The notes beneath the pieces were generated by a model. That model had not been told where the DNA came from. It made no database searches and worked only from the letters and a program-made list of their open reading frames with translations. A stretch of 64,000 nucleotides of DNA from Halichondria panicea (Eukaryota > Porifera > Demospongiae > Suberitida > Halichondriidae): contig NC_087386.1 in assembly GCF_963675165.1 (NCBI RefSeq), positions 4,222,169 through 4,286,168 on the forward strand, given 5' to 3'. Shown here in pieces: positions 1 through 14,009 of this stretch. The translations under genes were made by a program, and so were the position numbers. How positions within the stretch are numbered: position 1 is the stretch's first letter; the number at the start of each line of letters is the position of its first letter.

Positions 1-177
1 CAGACACTCCCTTTCTTGATTGATGTGAAGCTTGACAGGACCAGTGCACCTCTCTCTGAAAGAAGTGTTGTGATGGTGATTTCTCCTCTTGTTTCTCTGA
101 GTGAAGCCATCTTCAAAGTGTTGGTGTGTCTGTTTGACGTTCAGTGCCATTCTCTCTGGAAGGAAGTATTGTTGTGA
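1..177 (+). other. possible fragment of a RecQ-like helicase domain
   Basis: An open frame runs from the window edge to a TGA at 175-177. It contains LPFLIDVKLDR followed by VVMVISPLVSL, which resembles the segment before motif Ia of RecQ-type DNA helicases (usually VVSPLVSLMxDQ). No Walker motif or later helicase motif follows, and the frame closes soon after the match. If real, it is the edge of a gene or pseudogene lying mostly outside the window. The match is short and made from memory. Confidence 0.25.
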
Positions 178-198
178 CATTTGCTGAAAATTGGTCAC

Positions 199-510
199 AG
201 AGTAAGTACGTGGTATCTGATCCGAGAACTGTGTGGCCTGAATGTGTTTACAATCCGAGGGACTTGTGTGTATCCGATCCAAGGGACTTGTTGCGTGAGT
301 GTGTATCCGGACTTGTTGCTTGAGTGTGTATTAATGGATAGTGCTTTCAATGGTAAATCTATTGTGTAAATCAATAAGTAGTCCTCACATTATGTTACGT
401 CACAGCCACTGTACTTATCCACATTTATTTTTTACCCACAGGTTTAACTAATTTCTTATGAGAAGAGATTAACTTGTCGCCTGAGTGTGTATCCGATCCG
501 AGCCTCAAGT
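199..510. repeat. degenerate short direct repeats
   Basis: The unit gtgtatccgatccgag, often followed by gacttgttgc and tgagt, recurs imperfectly at about 205, 250, 268, 300 and 487. The copies are irregularly spaced and diverged. No coding function is visible between here and 790. Confidence 0.4.
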
Positions 511-789
511 TAATGAATAAATCTACAGAGTTGATGTTTTACTTAGCTGTCTCTGTCTACAGTATATACAGAGAGGTAGCCTCTTCTTTTTCTTTTTTCT
601 GTTCTTTATCACAATAACTGTTTTAACGTTCAATGAGATAAAATACGGTAAATAATAAATTAATTGTCCACCCACGCGCCAACAGTAAATACCAGGCCCA
701 CTATTCAAGGGGCTGGAGTCGAGGCTAGTATGTTTATATACATGTATAAGTGCCTTGGTGTGCACATGCACTGCTAGGTACCGGGTGTA

Positions 790-1070
790 CGGTAGTGTAT
801 TTGTGTGTGTGTCTGTGTAGACTGTTACAGCTGCTAATGATCAATAAAGTGCAAGTATATAGGCCTTCTAGTCGTGTTTTCTTGGATTTTAACTTATGGA
901 TTTATGCTTAGTTCTCAAGGTATGGCTAGTTTTGCTTACTTTGAAGGCCATTGAAGCCTCTTCAGACTCGTTTGTAGCAAAAATTTGTTTAGCTATTCTA
1001 CTTAGGAGTTACCTCGATCTGCACCAGAACCCTAGCTATTGGTACTGCCCTTTGCAGCTCACTTGGAAGT
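790..1070. repeat. interspersed repeat copy (family also at 19.5, 35.2, 43.8, 59.2 and 63.2 kb)
   Basis: This stretch shares blocks with the other copies: an acagctgct start, a taggcttctag core, a ttggattttaa block and a ttatggctagtttt block. It ends against the palindrome at 1036-1730. The other copies begin with agctgctcaacggttgcaat. No open frame is conserved, so it looks like a non-autonomous transposon. Confidence 0.55.
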
Positions 1071-1730
1071 TTAGGGCAAATGGTAAATTGCAAAAAACCA
1101 CTTGAGATAAGTGTAACAGTTTACATAAGTAAGCCACAATACTATAGAACAAGGGACAAAGTTTAAATTTTGGAATAGACCAGATCTTTATGTTTTGTTG
1201 TTGTAGTTTTTCATGCTATTTGTTGTAGCTCACATATAAGCTCACGTGAAGTTTTGGCAAACAGTATTACTGTAAAATGCAAAAAATCACTTGTAACAGT
1301 TTACAGCTAAACCACAACTTGGCCAAATCTCTATCTACAAGTACTCAGTTTGGGCTGTAGGAGTAGCTTGATTACGAAATAAACTGCCTGTTCGTCTAGC
1401 TATTTTTTAAATTGTTGACTGAGAAACAGCCTGCTGCTGAACCAGTCTCCAATTCTCTGCCACAATGACATAGTACGCCACTTAACTCCTCTTGGTAAGG
1501 ATTAGTTTTTCATGGCTACCCAACCAGTAGTTTATGCTGAATACTGTACTAGGTATAGCTAGAGATCTATATATCCACATAAAGATCTGAATCCAAAATT
1601 TTAACTTTGTCCCTTGTTCTATATAGTATTGTGGTTTACTTGTGTAAACTGTTACACTTATCTCAAGTGGTTTTTTGCAATTGACTATTTGCTCCAAACT
1701 TTCAAGTGAGCTGCAAAGGGCAGTAGCTGC
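1036..1730. repeat. fold-back element with arms of about 135 bp
   Basis: The arm at 1036-1172 (tactgccctttgcagctc, then ttgcaaaaaaccacttgag) returns as its reverse complement at 1594-1730. The centre (1173-1593) holds a second, weaker duplication of the same blocks. The two short open frames across the arms are products of the palindrome, not genes. It lies upstream of the first visible TilS exon, probably in an intron. Confidence 0.6.
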
Positions 1731-1889
1731 AAGATTGTGTGCAAAATGCAGAGCCATTAATTATGGGCCAACGTTCTTAATAGCAACACAATCAGGGTCC
1801 CACTGTTGCGCCATTCATGCATGTAAATATTAAATAGCAAAGTCACTGAGAAAAAAGTATTTAGCTTCATGATTTTATGTGCAGCTAGC

Positions 1890-1945
1890 TTTCCACCGAG
1901 GCATCAGCACTCGCGGTACTTTCATTATTGGTATGGTGTACATTT
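1890..1945. repeat. single copy of the ccaccgaggcatcagc repeat
   Basis: The segment ccaccgaggcatcagcactc...tactttcattat matches the units tandemly repeated at 62.94-63.14 kb. A reverse-strand fragment occurs near 19203. It is an interspersed repeat fragment upstream of TilS. Confidence 0.45.
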
Positions 1946-2012
1946 CATTGTAGACTAATAGTAAACCACGTATAGACCACCACTTTTCGTTATCAAGCTG
2001 TTCTCTATGTAG

Positions 2013-3393
2013 AAAACTTTCTCCATCGTTTTGCGATGGGCAGTGGAATTGAAGGTCTCGGTGGAATGTACTCTATATCTACCTGGCCGGGCTATCCTAA
2101 CACAAAGATTGTACGTCCCCTACTCACGCTGAAAAAGTGTGACCTCGTGGAGGTGTGCAGGCGTGAGGGTTTGGATTGGGTGGAGGATCCAACCAACAAA
2201 ACAACAGACTACGTTCGGAACCATTATCGGAATGTCTTGGAGGAAAATCCGGTGATCTTAGATGGAGTGAAGCAATTAACAAAGTCGTGTTATGACACTA
2301 GAGCTGTCATCTCTGAACAAGGTAGTGTACATGTTGCGAAACATTGAGTCTGTATGAACAGTGAACCCCCTCTAATATAACGGCTACCATATTGGGGAAC
2401 AACATTTGGTAGGTGGCTCTTCTTTGAAGGGTTTTTATGAGCTTCATGGTAATTATAATCATCGGTCCATTGTATACATGATGTAGCTAAGTAATGTTAG
2501 CAAAATGTATCCAATCATTAAAAGTATGGCCCCACTAGCTATTACTAACAGTATTGTTGTAGCTACGTACTTGAGAGTGCTCACAGATTCAATCATATAG
2601 ATGATGAATGATATCGTTTGTTCTTATGATATGAAAATATTCGTGTAATAGATTCAACGTCACCATTCTGATCGAGCTGTACGAATATTTACAAACATTT
2701 GCACCTACAAAACTCCCTATTACGTTAATATTGGCATGTAATTTTCTCTGCACAGTGCGCTCGCATGTTATTTCCCTGACCAATATCAACACTAAATATG
2801 GCTACATCGGTGTGGACCGTGCTAAACTCCTTTCTGTCACTCCTCCAATCGCAAAACGTTCCCTTAGTGCTCTGATTCGTTCTGTTATGTGCAGCCCCGA
2901 ATATCAATTTCGTTACGCAGTACTAGAAAAAAGCTACAAAACGTTAATGTCGTATGATGGTAAACCTTTCAGTGTGGGAAAAGCAGTCGTTGCCCCGATT
3001 ACTGACAGAACAATTGGTATCTATAAATCACTCAATCACGATGATAGCTTGAAAAGCAAGACTCCTATAAGACCTGGAGAAACCATCCTTTGGGAAAACA
3101 GATGGGAAATACAATTGAAACCAAAAACAACGAACAGTCAACTACAAGAACAGTACTTTGTGCGAAACATGGGAAGGAAAGAGTATGAATTTGCAACCAG
3201 AGGAATCCGTCGGATAAGGTCCACCCCCCTTCCCCCCGTGTCCGCTCGATCCAGTCTCCCAGTGATCACAGACGCTGCTGGAAGAGTGTTACTCATACCC
3301 CACTTTCAGTTTGCTGAGAGAAACGTAACTATTAGCGCAAGGGTTTCATTTGAACCAAAATACAGTGTAGAAGATGTTTTGTTAAATCACTGA
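2013..3393 (+). CDS. TilS: tRNA(Ile)-lysidine synthase, 3' two exons (5' part outside or unlocated)
   Basis: TilS converts C34 of tRNA-Ile(CAU) to lysidine so that it reads AUA; in a sponge this would serve mitochondria (inference). Two exons are visible: 2013-2321 after a tgtag acceptor, and 2756-3393 after cacag. The junction is in phase (first base of a valine codon). Exon one carries ENFLHRFAMGSGIEGLGGM, the family signature that follows the HHxDDQ motif, then RPLL and WVEDPTNKTTDYVRNHYR. Exon two carries a substrate-binding/C-terminal region with GYIGVDRAKL and ETILWENRW. The N-terminal SGGxDS loop and HHxDDQ are not found between 1 and 2012, so upstream exons are probably off the window. 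Sharing a TGA at 3391-3393 almost back-to-back with DNLZ argues for a true 3' end. Confidence 0.85.
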
Positions 3394-3406
3394 TCACAAA
3401 AAATTA

Positions 3407-4465
3407 TTATAATTGTATAATGGTATCATCTATCAGTTTTGTGCTGGAAGTGTTTTCATCCGGTACCTCGATAATTGTATCTTCAATTTTCAAAAGTGAT
3501 TTTCCTTTGGATGCCAAAATCTGTTCAATGTTACTGCAAAGAAAAATACCCATTATGTTCTAACAGTGAAAACCCTCTATAATTAATGACATCAGGCACG
3601 GAAAGATTACGTATAGTTGTTTCAGAGCTACATGTAGTGTTGCGCTAAGGACCAGAGCATTAGTCTCCTGAAACAGTCATTGATAAAAATCTATACCCAG
3701 CTACACGTACATGTTACTGAATGCTCATAATTATATAAGATCATTAATTTACTGTTTAATTACTGGGACCAGGGTAGATTGAGAAGCTACAAGTTGAGGG
3801 CCCTTTGTACAATAGTAGCCTGGGTACTTACGTTCCTCCTTTTTGGAACCAGTCCAGGTTGTCAGCAATCAAGTGAAGGTTCTTGCAACCAGGGCATCTG
3901 ACAATGACTACCCCCTTGTAGTAGGCCTGCTTGGAGAACTGCTTAGCGCTGCGTGTGTTGCATACAGTGCAGGTGTACACCATGTGGAAGGCCCCAGGGA
4001 CATGCCCAAGCTCCTTATTTGTAGTGGTATTCAAAGAACTTCCACGGTCTGAACAAATAGGTCGGGGGAGGGAATGTATAGAGAAAGACGGTACAAGTAT
4101 TCAATAATTGTGACTCGGGTTATAACTTACAATAAGTTTTTATTACAATAAACAAATTAATGCAGATGTTATATAATTATAGGTGAGTGTGCGTGTGATG
4201 CTTAACGTAGGTAGAGTGTTAATTCACCTTGCAAATCTTTTCCTTCAATTGTGGAACTGAAGTGTTGGATTGATCGAGTGAGATTATGTGGCATTGTGTG
4301 GTTGTGATGTCCAAAGTTAGAAAAAGCTCTGATCTCAGTGGACATGTAACTGAATGATTGAGTGTGGTAGTGCATTTCTGCAGATGCCCTCAAGCATTGT
4401 GATACAGGACCAGATTGCATGAGACGATTTACAACACAGTACATTCTGAGTGTTGGCCACATCAT
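3407..4465 (-). CDS. DNLZ: DNL-type zinc finger protein (mitochondrial Hsp70 escort protein)
   Basis: Homologue of Hep1/Zim17, which keeps mitochondrial Hsp70 soluble. Three minus-strand exons join in phase: 4228-4465, 3832-4048 and 3407-3533. The zinc finger is in the middle exon: [10 protein letters not shown], then [18 protein letters not shown] and LDWF, with two CxxC pairs and the DNL motif intact. The last exon reads [10 protein letters not shown] and ends at TAA 3407-3409. The first exon is Arg/Ser/Met-rich with few acidic residues, as expected for a mitochondrial presequence. I chose the paired ATG at 4462-4465; an in-frame ATG at 4444 is possible. The donors are GTAAGT and GTGAAT. 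The gene is convergent with TilS (13 bp between stops) and divergent from MBF1. Confidence 0.85.
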
Positions 4466-4772
4466 TTCTAGACAGAACAGTAAAACCATAATCATATTCA
4501 CTTAAGGCTGTGAATACATGACTGTATAATATGCAGGGCATTATATTAATGATGCAGTAGTCTAGAAGTCACTCACCTACAAATGACCTAGATTTCTGAT
4601 TGCATGTGTTTGTGCAATCATAGATAAAGAAGAGACAGACTTACTTTACTCGGATGGTGCAATTGTTTAATTGTGCTGAGTAATCACTTATGAGCATGCA
4701 GGCAAGGTTATAAAGGTCAAATTGAGATATCAACTTATAATTATCACAGGAACAAAGAAGAGCTAAATTAAA
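4466..4772. promoter_or_regulatory. shared divergent promoter region DNLZ / MBF1
   Basis: About 300 bp separate the two inferred start codons, and both 5' UTRs plus promoters must fit here. I see no clear TATA box next to either start. No other feature is evident. Confidence 0.4.
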
Positions 4773-5503
4773 ATGGCTGAGGTTGGCTGGGACGAGGTAA
4801 CCTATCTAAAGAAAAAGCCACAGAGAGCTGCTGAGGCAAAGAGTTCAAAAGTGAGGCTAAGCAGTAAATCTAATTGAAACTTTTTCACATTATTTTGTTT
4901 TTTGTGTGTATATGTGCAGGTTCTAAATGCAGCACAGAGGAGGGGAGAAGCTGTTGACACCACCAAGAAGTGTAAGTGTTATAGTTTATACTAGTACATT
5001 GTTAAACTACACTGCTTTCCACAGTTTCTGCAGGCGGTAACAAACAACATATAGGATCTCGAGATACAGCCAAACTTGACAGGGAAACAGAGGAGCTTCG
5101 CCGTATGTTTCTGAACATCTTGCAATCTGTACTTCTTGACCGCTTCTCCATATCTCTCTAGATGATCGCGTAACTCTTGATTTTGGACGTGCCCTTCAAC
5201 AAGCTAGGATGGGAAAGGCGTGGACGCAAAAAGATTTGGCAACTGTAAATTATTCTTGTGTTATTTTACAATTATCCATATATACCACCTAACTGTCAGC
5301 ATGCACTTCACTCCCCTCCCCCCTCCCCCCACACACATCACGAACTCTAGAGAATCAACGAGAAGCCTCAAATTGTGAACGAGTATGAATCTGGAAGAGC
5401 TATTCCAAACCAGCAAATCATTTCAAAGATGGAAAGAGCTACAGGCATTCGCTTGCGAGGAAAAGATATTGGTCAGCCATTGGGGCCAAAGAAGAAGAAA
5501 TGA
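4773..5503 (+). CDS. EDF1: multiprotein bridging factor 1 / EDF1
   Basis: Conserved transcription coactivator that bridges TBP and bZIP factors; it also acts at collided ribosomes. Five exons with in-phase joins: 4773-4850, 4920-4971, 5025-5102, 5162-5244 and 5351-5503. The protein starts [15 protein letters not shown], the family N-terminus. It continues through [20 protein letters not shown] (linker) into the Cro/C1-type helix-turn-helix: [33 protein letters not shown] and [14 protein letters not shown]. The tail is lysine-rich and ends at TGA 5501-5503. The total is about 147 residues, the normal length. Introns are 53-106 nt; the last one has a C-rich acceptor tract. Confidence 0.95.
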
Positions 5504-5758
5504 CTCTTAAGATTTAGCCATGCGCATCTCAATCATTGAAACTTGTATTACTATATAGGGCATATTTACACCCTTGATTATACATCGTTAAAACTTATTC
5601 TCTTTGAACATAGCATGAACGACACACACAACAACCATAATTATAAATGATATAGTTGATAATGTGAAAGAAATTGTATATAGATATACGCATAGTACGT
5701 AAGGTATTAATAATAGAGTCACCGTTTACACAACAACGTTGGATACGAAAAACATGAT

Positions 5759-7293
5759 TTAGTCCCGTCTGAGGGGGACCTCCCTAACTTCAGTCCCCTC
5801 AGCTGTAACGATGTTGATGGTGAGCCCGTCCCCAGTGTATATGTCCCTCTCAGCAGCTGCAGTGAACACATCCTGCACCAGAGACACTGCCTTCTCTATA
5901 GAAAGGGACTCCTTGATGACCCCCTCTTGGTTCTTGTAGCCAATCTGAGAGTGGAAACAATACCAGGTAAAGATGGTTCACTAGCCAAATCACTAGACTA
6001 CTACACATAGATGGAAGTTCGATCTTATGCAGTAGACTCTTGCAGTACGGTCACTTAGATATACCAGCCCCATTAATTGCACAAAACTCGCCCTGAAATG
6101 CGGCCACTCGCAATTCCGTATACTGGCCAGTACTGGCTAGGTTTTCAATGTTAAATTTTACTTTTATTACAGCCGGATATGACATTTTGGGTGTGATTTG
6201 GCAGTAAATAGAGAGCATAATAATTCATTATCCTACATTATTCTCGATACAGAACTGCAAATTTAGTCATTAGATTCGAGGCAAGGTCGTTTTTTAGCCA
6301 CGGCTACTTTCTGAAAAGCAGTCACCTCGCTATTTTGGCCAAGCTGCACTGTCCCAAGGGTGGCCGAATTAACGAGAGTCTACTGTACTAACTTTTCTGT
6401 TAACATAATTATTAATCATGGAGGGCGTACATGTACGTTTAGATCAGTTTATAGTACCTGGTTGTCCAAGAGAGGCTGTAACATGGACGCAGCAGAACCA
6501 CCAGCTCTGTAAGTCTCTCTCTCATAGGAGCCAACAGGGTCGAAACTGTAAATACAGCCTTTACCTACAAAGAGTGTACAGTGTAGATCTTCAATTACTG
6601 GTATGACAGTAACGTACATGCACAGCATATAATTGCTTAAACCGATGCAAATGAACAGCCCATAAAAAGTACAATTTTTACGTAAAAATTACACCAAAGC
6701 CACATTTACCTTCTTTATCAAGCCCGGCCAAAATGTTGTAAGTGTAGAATGGAAAAAACCTCCTGTGGTAGAGCATGACTGACAGCAGCTGAGCAACTGC
6801 CTGACAACTCATCTCCTTGTGATGAACATGCTCATAGACCTGATTATAATCAAATACATTGGTAGGAATGTAAAAAAATGAACAGTGTATGAGGTAATTT
6901 GTTACCTTCATTTGGGTCCGAACATTCTTTGTAACAGCCAACACATCTCCATGGAATCCACAGCAACCCAATGTTAGAGAATTAGATCTACATACACAAA
7001 GTGCATCTCAAATGATCAAAGCACATTTATAGACTTACAGCTTGTAAGTCTTTGGATTGTTTCGGGAATATATTTGGAATCCTTCGCTAAGACGTGAGTC
7101 AGACCCAATTACTGAGAAATTGTCCCCAGCAATAGCAAGAATAGTTCTGCAAAGAAAATTGAAAATAAATATACTACTTTGCAGCATTCTATTATTAGAC
7201 TATGGTTGGATATTTTATGCACACATTATTATACCCTCCATTCGAAGCGTATGGGGACCACTGTTCTTGCTGTACAGGTCTGTATTCATCCAT
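5759..7293 (-). CDS. PSMB1: proteasome subunit beta type-1 (beta-6)
   Basis: Non-catalytic beta-6 subunit of the 20S core. Six minus-strand exons with matching phases: 7235-7293, 7039-7146, 6906-6987, 6710-6839, 6458-6564 and 5759-5944. The short first exon encodes [20 protein letters not shown]. Next come [20 protein letters not shown], then [44 protein letters not shown] with LQPLLDNQ, and finally [15 protein letters not shown] with TAA at 5759-5761. There is no propeptide ending in catalytic Thr, as expected for beta-6. It is convergent with MBF1 (255 bp between stops) and divergent from LSM2. The intron between the last two exons carries a transposon copy (6029-6387). Confidence 0.95.
6029..6387 (-). 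repeat. MITE family A copy in a PSMB1 intron
   Basis: About 360 bp ending in taacgagagtctactgta, with gcagtagactct at the other end. Internal blocks (gcggccactcg, cagtactggctaggtttt, agccacggcta, ctgcactgtcccaagggtgg) recur at 17405-17714, 36204-36573 and 52085-52475, the other three in the opposite orientation. The terminal inverted repeats and lack of an open frame mark a MITE. Confidence 0.8.
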
Positions 7294-7508
7294 TTCGAGC
7301 AAAAAGCACTTGGCCACTACAACACAGCAATCTTCACGAGGTGGTGGCTTTATTTGGAATTGGTGACCAAGGAAAGGGGCGTTATTTAGAATTTAGGGAC
7401 CCTTCAACTGATTCTGCTCTGTTCTGCAATTCCAAATCTAGGTAACTATTTAACTATACTCAGCCATTTTTCATGTATCACAATAGTATTGATTTAGTCA
7501 GTGTGTTT

Positions 7509-9994
<2,486 letters not shown>

Positions 9995-10180
9995 GAACAA
10001 TAACTCCATTTGTGTGTATTGAGACCATTCTTTTTGACTATAATTATGTTTTGATTGCATTGTTTCTTTGATCTGTTCACATCTGCTATAATATTGAACA
10101 CTGCATGTTGTAGAGCACAAAACTATAATTAGCATACACAATAATTATGACGTATTTCCAATGGACAATTCTGGAACCAT

Positions 10181-13100
10181 TCATTGTACATACGTTTGTT
10201 TTGGTATTCCTATGAGAGAAGTTGCATTGTCTATTGGTGGTAACACATTCACAGTGCTCTTTTGAGATGGTACAATTCCCAAGTCACCTGGTTTGTAACT
10301 GGGCAATTTCAGTTTATGTGTATTGTTGTGAGAACCACTATTCGTAGATTGATCACAATTGAGTAGGTCCAATAGAGCGGCTAGCAGATTTTCTCTTTGT
10401 GCTGGGTGACCAGACTCAATGGAACCAGGCTGTGTAGATGACAAACACTTTGGTTAGTACATGAGCACAGTGTAGGGTTCTGTTATGTGTTTGGGATAAT
10501 ATCATTCCTAACTGCACATTACACTTCCTGTATACATGTACCCATATCCAGTCACAAGACTAGTAGATGGCACGTTTAAAGTGTTACATGCGCCATCTAC
10601 CCAACATTTCCTCACTTGAAGGGAAGCTTGAATAGCCAGAGAAGCTTTCCTAAGGGTACTAGACATATTGGCTACTTCACTGCTTGTGTGTGCCAATTGC
10701 TCCAGTGTAGCTTTGAGCTCTTCCTCCACATAATGCAGCTTGCCCTTGTAGAACTGTGTACAGTTGAAAATATGGCATGATAAGGGTTCTGGATACAAAC
10801 AAGACATGAATATACAATAGGTTCTATGTCTCTATTCTAGCTGTATGAATAGGTGTAATAATAGTTAGTTGCACCAACGACAATTACCCGTTACGGTATG
10901 AAGAGAAAGTAGTAGTTTTATTAGCCTCCATGTGTGTTCCCATTATAATTATACTGAACACCATCAAACATGCATAATTATCCTAACATACAATAGGGTT
11001 CGCCCACCAGATAACAGTGCTGCACTCCATAGTAGTGCTACAGCTGGCTGGCTAATCACCTCACATTTAACTACATGTAGCATAGGCCAGAATAGGCGCG
11101 ATGCAGCTCAAGCTCAGCAATAATACCAACTGCGTGGGCAGATAATTAGTCAAAGACTAATTGCTAGAGCAGTGCCTATCGTACATCTTTTGAACTTAGG
11201 CAATACCTGCATTCACACTAGTACTGTTGCCACCCGGACTCACGGCCCCACCCTACTGGCACCACCAGCAAGCTTGTAGTCATAATTAATGCTTATCAAG
11301 ACTTCCCTTGCTAGGCAACGGCTACTGGGTACTGATACACAATCTCAAGTTATTATACCATGTATGTACAACCTGCTTACCTCTGCCTCCTTTTGATAGC
11401 CCAGCACCTGCTCTTCAGCCGTGCTAGCCTCAGCCTCCATGAGAGTACATTTTGTGGCTCTGTCTTGCAACATAGAAGCATGCATTCCTTGTTCTTCTGA
11501 CTTGTTTTTCATGAGTTTCAACACTTTCTGATTGCTGATATTGCGTTGAGTTAACTCCCTCTCATTGAATTCTAGGATTTCAATATCTCTTCTTTTTTTT
11601 CTCATTTCTGCTTTAAGTTGGTCATTTTCTCTAATGAGTTCTGTGGTTGTGGCAGACATTTTATGGAGTTGTGAATTGATAGCCACATTTTCACGAATAG
11701 TGCGTTTTGTTGTCTCTGCCATTTGAAGATCAGACACCTTCCGGAACTCAGATGCCACAGAGTTTACCTTTGTTACCATGTCCTTTTTCATCCTGCAGTA
11801 AGCAGTAATTGTTATATTATTATGTCATCAACAACGTAGTGAACGTACCCCAGTGTATAAGTATCAAGAAAGGTCTAACTTCAAGTCACAATGTTCAAAT
11901 CTTGCATAATGCACAAAATCACCTGTCTTTGTCCAGTACAGATTTCTTTTCCAACTTATAAAGTGCCTCAGCATATTCCTGCTCGTTTTTGGCAATAATC
12001 TTATCTTTCTCTTTCATCTCAGCCTCCAGTTTGTCCTTGTTGATCCTGGAAGGTCATAATTATTAGCTATTACATGTGTATATACACTCTCAGTGTAACA
12101 ACCTGAAAGCCTGTATACTTAATAAACACAAAAAAGGATGCACAGTTTTAGTAAAGGGTCTTATTCTATGTTGTACATTTTAGAGAACGGCTTGAAAGCA
12201 TCAGTGATAATTATACCTGTAGATGTGCCCATACACATTTTCGTGATACAGTGCATTTTACTGACAGACCTACACACCTGAAGTTCTCTAGAGCCTCCAG
12301 CTGTCCCTGCAACACTTTATTTTCCACTAACGCCTGGTCAAGTGCCCTCTGTGAGTCCTCCTTCAGTTGAGTGAGCTGCTGCTCATAGCGCTTCTTCTCA
12401 CTTGTCATGGCCTGCAAGGGAGAAATGTTCACCATTGATATTGAATTGGATACTATAAATTTTTGCCATGATGATGTATACGCATACCGTATATCTTCTA
12501 ATTTATCGGACACTTCTAATTACCTGGGCACTCTTTTGGGCAATTTTCGTTGTTCTAATACAACGGACACTCCAGTGCTTTAATATTACTAAATATCCGG
12601 ACAATACCATGAAAAGACGGCAAGTAAGACTTAGAGTGCTGCAGTTAGATAGCTTTGAGTAGCTAGTTTTAGATAGCTAGTGCAACTATTCAGTCGCACA
12701 CTGTTCTATTAAACTTAACTAGCTCGCATGCAGCTGCTTGCTTGTTCTGGACATTTCGCATGCTATTTCCAAATTAATTATTTTTGCTGTCCGATAAAAT
12801 TAATTAGGTAATTATGCCTATATGTACGTGTCACCATAGAGTAAATCTGACTACATGACATACATAAAAAGTGACTTATTAACCCGAGGGTTTCGCACAT
12901 AATTATTAGTGCCCTAGTTGTAGCCAGGTTCACCTGTTGCACTGCTGCCAGTTTCTCTTCCAGGTCAACAAACGATTCAGCCTGCTCACTGCTTTTTTTC
13001 TTGAGAAAGGTGATCATTTGCTCCTGATCCTCCAACTGCTGCTTGAGTTGCTTCTGAAGCTCAGAGTTCTCCACCTGAAGACGATCACTTTTTTCCTGGT

Positions 13101-13810
13101 AACGGCCCAACCTCATCTCAAGGTCCTGAGTGCAAGGAACAGTGCTGGTGCTATGCATTTTGCAAGATAAAATGACGTACATGTAGTCATAATTTAATTC
13201 TCCACATGTATATGTACATGTACGTGATTAACAACAGAAACTGTGAATGGGGTGGGTGTAAAATTCATAGGAGTGCAATAAATACCCACAGCAGAGCTAG
13301 ACTAGAAACTACTCCCGAGGAAAGGGACGGGCCAGCTGCCTTGTTGAGAGTTGGGATGTGTATAACCAGCCACAAACTACGTATTAAATAAATGCGTGGG
13401 TGATGTACTTTTAGCATCCATTAAAATTAATGTGTTAATTAAAAACTACTCGAGGCTGGTAATATTTATTTCTAACGTTGTATTCTTGTGGGAGCGAGAT
13501 ATTCTTTATGCATTGGGACAACTCTCAACACGACAGCTGGCCAGTCCCTTCGGAAGGGAGTGGTTTCCAGTACAGCATAGCTTAAAGTAAGAAAAAGAAT
13601 GCCCAACGTGGGGTGGGTTTGGACCCTGTGATTAAGAGTCAAGCAGAAAACACAACAATGTTGTCAACATACAGAGATCTGTATCATGTAGAATTCTTTT
13701 GATAACATGTCCAAAGGTTGTTCCTCCACAATTTGAGGTGGGGGAGGGCCAGCTCCCTTCTTAACTCCCTTCCCCTTCCCCTTCTTCTTTCCTTTACCTT
13801 TCTTAGGCAT
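10181..13810 (-). CDS. CFAP157: cilia- and flagella-associated protein 157
   Basis: Coiled-coil protein of the ciliary/flagellar axoneme and basal body. Seven minus-strand exons, all phase-consistent: 13673-13810, 12934-13125, 12278-12411, 11923-12045, 11381-11792, 10616-10753 and 10181-10429; about 461 residues. The N-terminus is a Lys/Gly-rich MPKKGKGKKKGKG stretch. It is followed by LSKEFYMIQI, DLEMRLGRYQEK, ITFLKKK, KLEKKSVLDKDR, NSVASEFRKVSDLQMAETTK with RTIRENVAIN, and near the C-terminus LPSYKPGDLGIVPSQ; these match the family's conserved blocks. Most of the chain is predicted coiled coil (heptads, high E/K/Q). It is convergent with LSM2 (186 bp) and divergent from XPNPEP3 (199 bp). 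Introns hold repeats around 12480-12790 and 13285-13575. Confidence 0.88.
13285..13578. repeat. inverted-repeat element in CFAP157 intron 1
   Basis: The block gggacgggccagctgcc with ttgttgagagttg (about 13325-13354) reappears inverted as caactctcaacacgac and agctggccagtccc (about 13520-13552). The spacer is about 170 bp. No open frame; a small fold-back element. Confidence 0.5.
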
Positions 13811-14009
13811 TCTCTCTACACACGTACCTACGTACAAGATCTGTGTATTTCGTTCGTTGCCGTGGCAACGGGTGTGTATTTGTTAGAACTACGTAAAGTG
13901 CTTATTGCCCCGCCCTTCTCTTACAAACTTACCCACGTGGACTCTCCAAAACTGGAGGCGAGAAAGAAGAAGAAGGATCCATAAACTTGAGGTTCCTAGC
14001 TAGCTGACA
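13811..14009. promoter_or_regulatory. divergent promoter CFAP157 / XPNPEP3
   Basis: Only 199 bp separate the two start codons. It contains ttgccgtggcaacg near 13857, a palindromic X-box-like sequence (GTTGCC-type half-sites), which would suit RFX control of a ciliary gene; that reading is inference. Confidence 0.4.
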
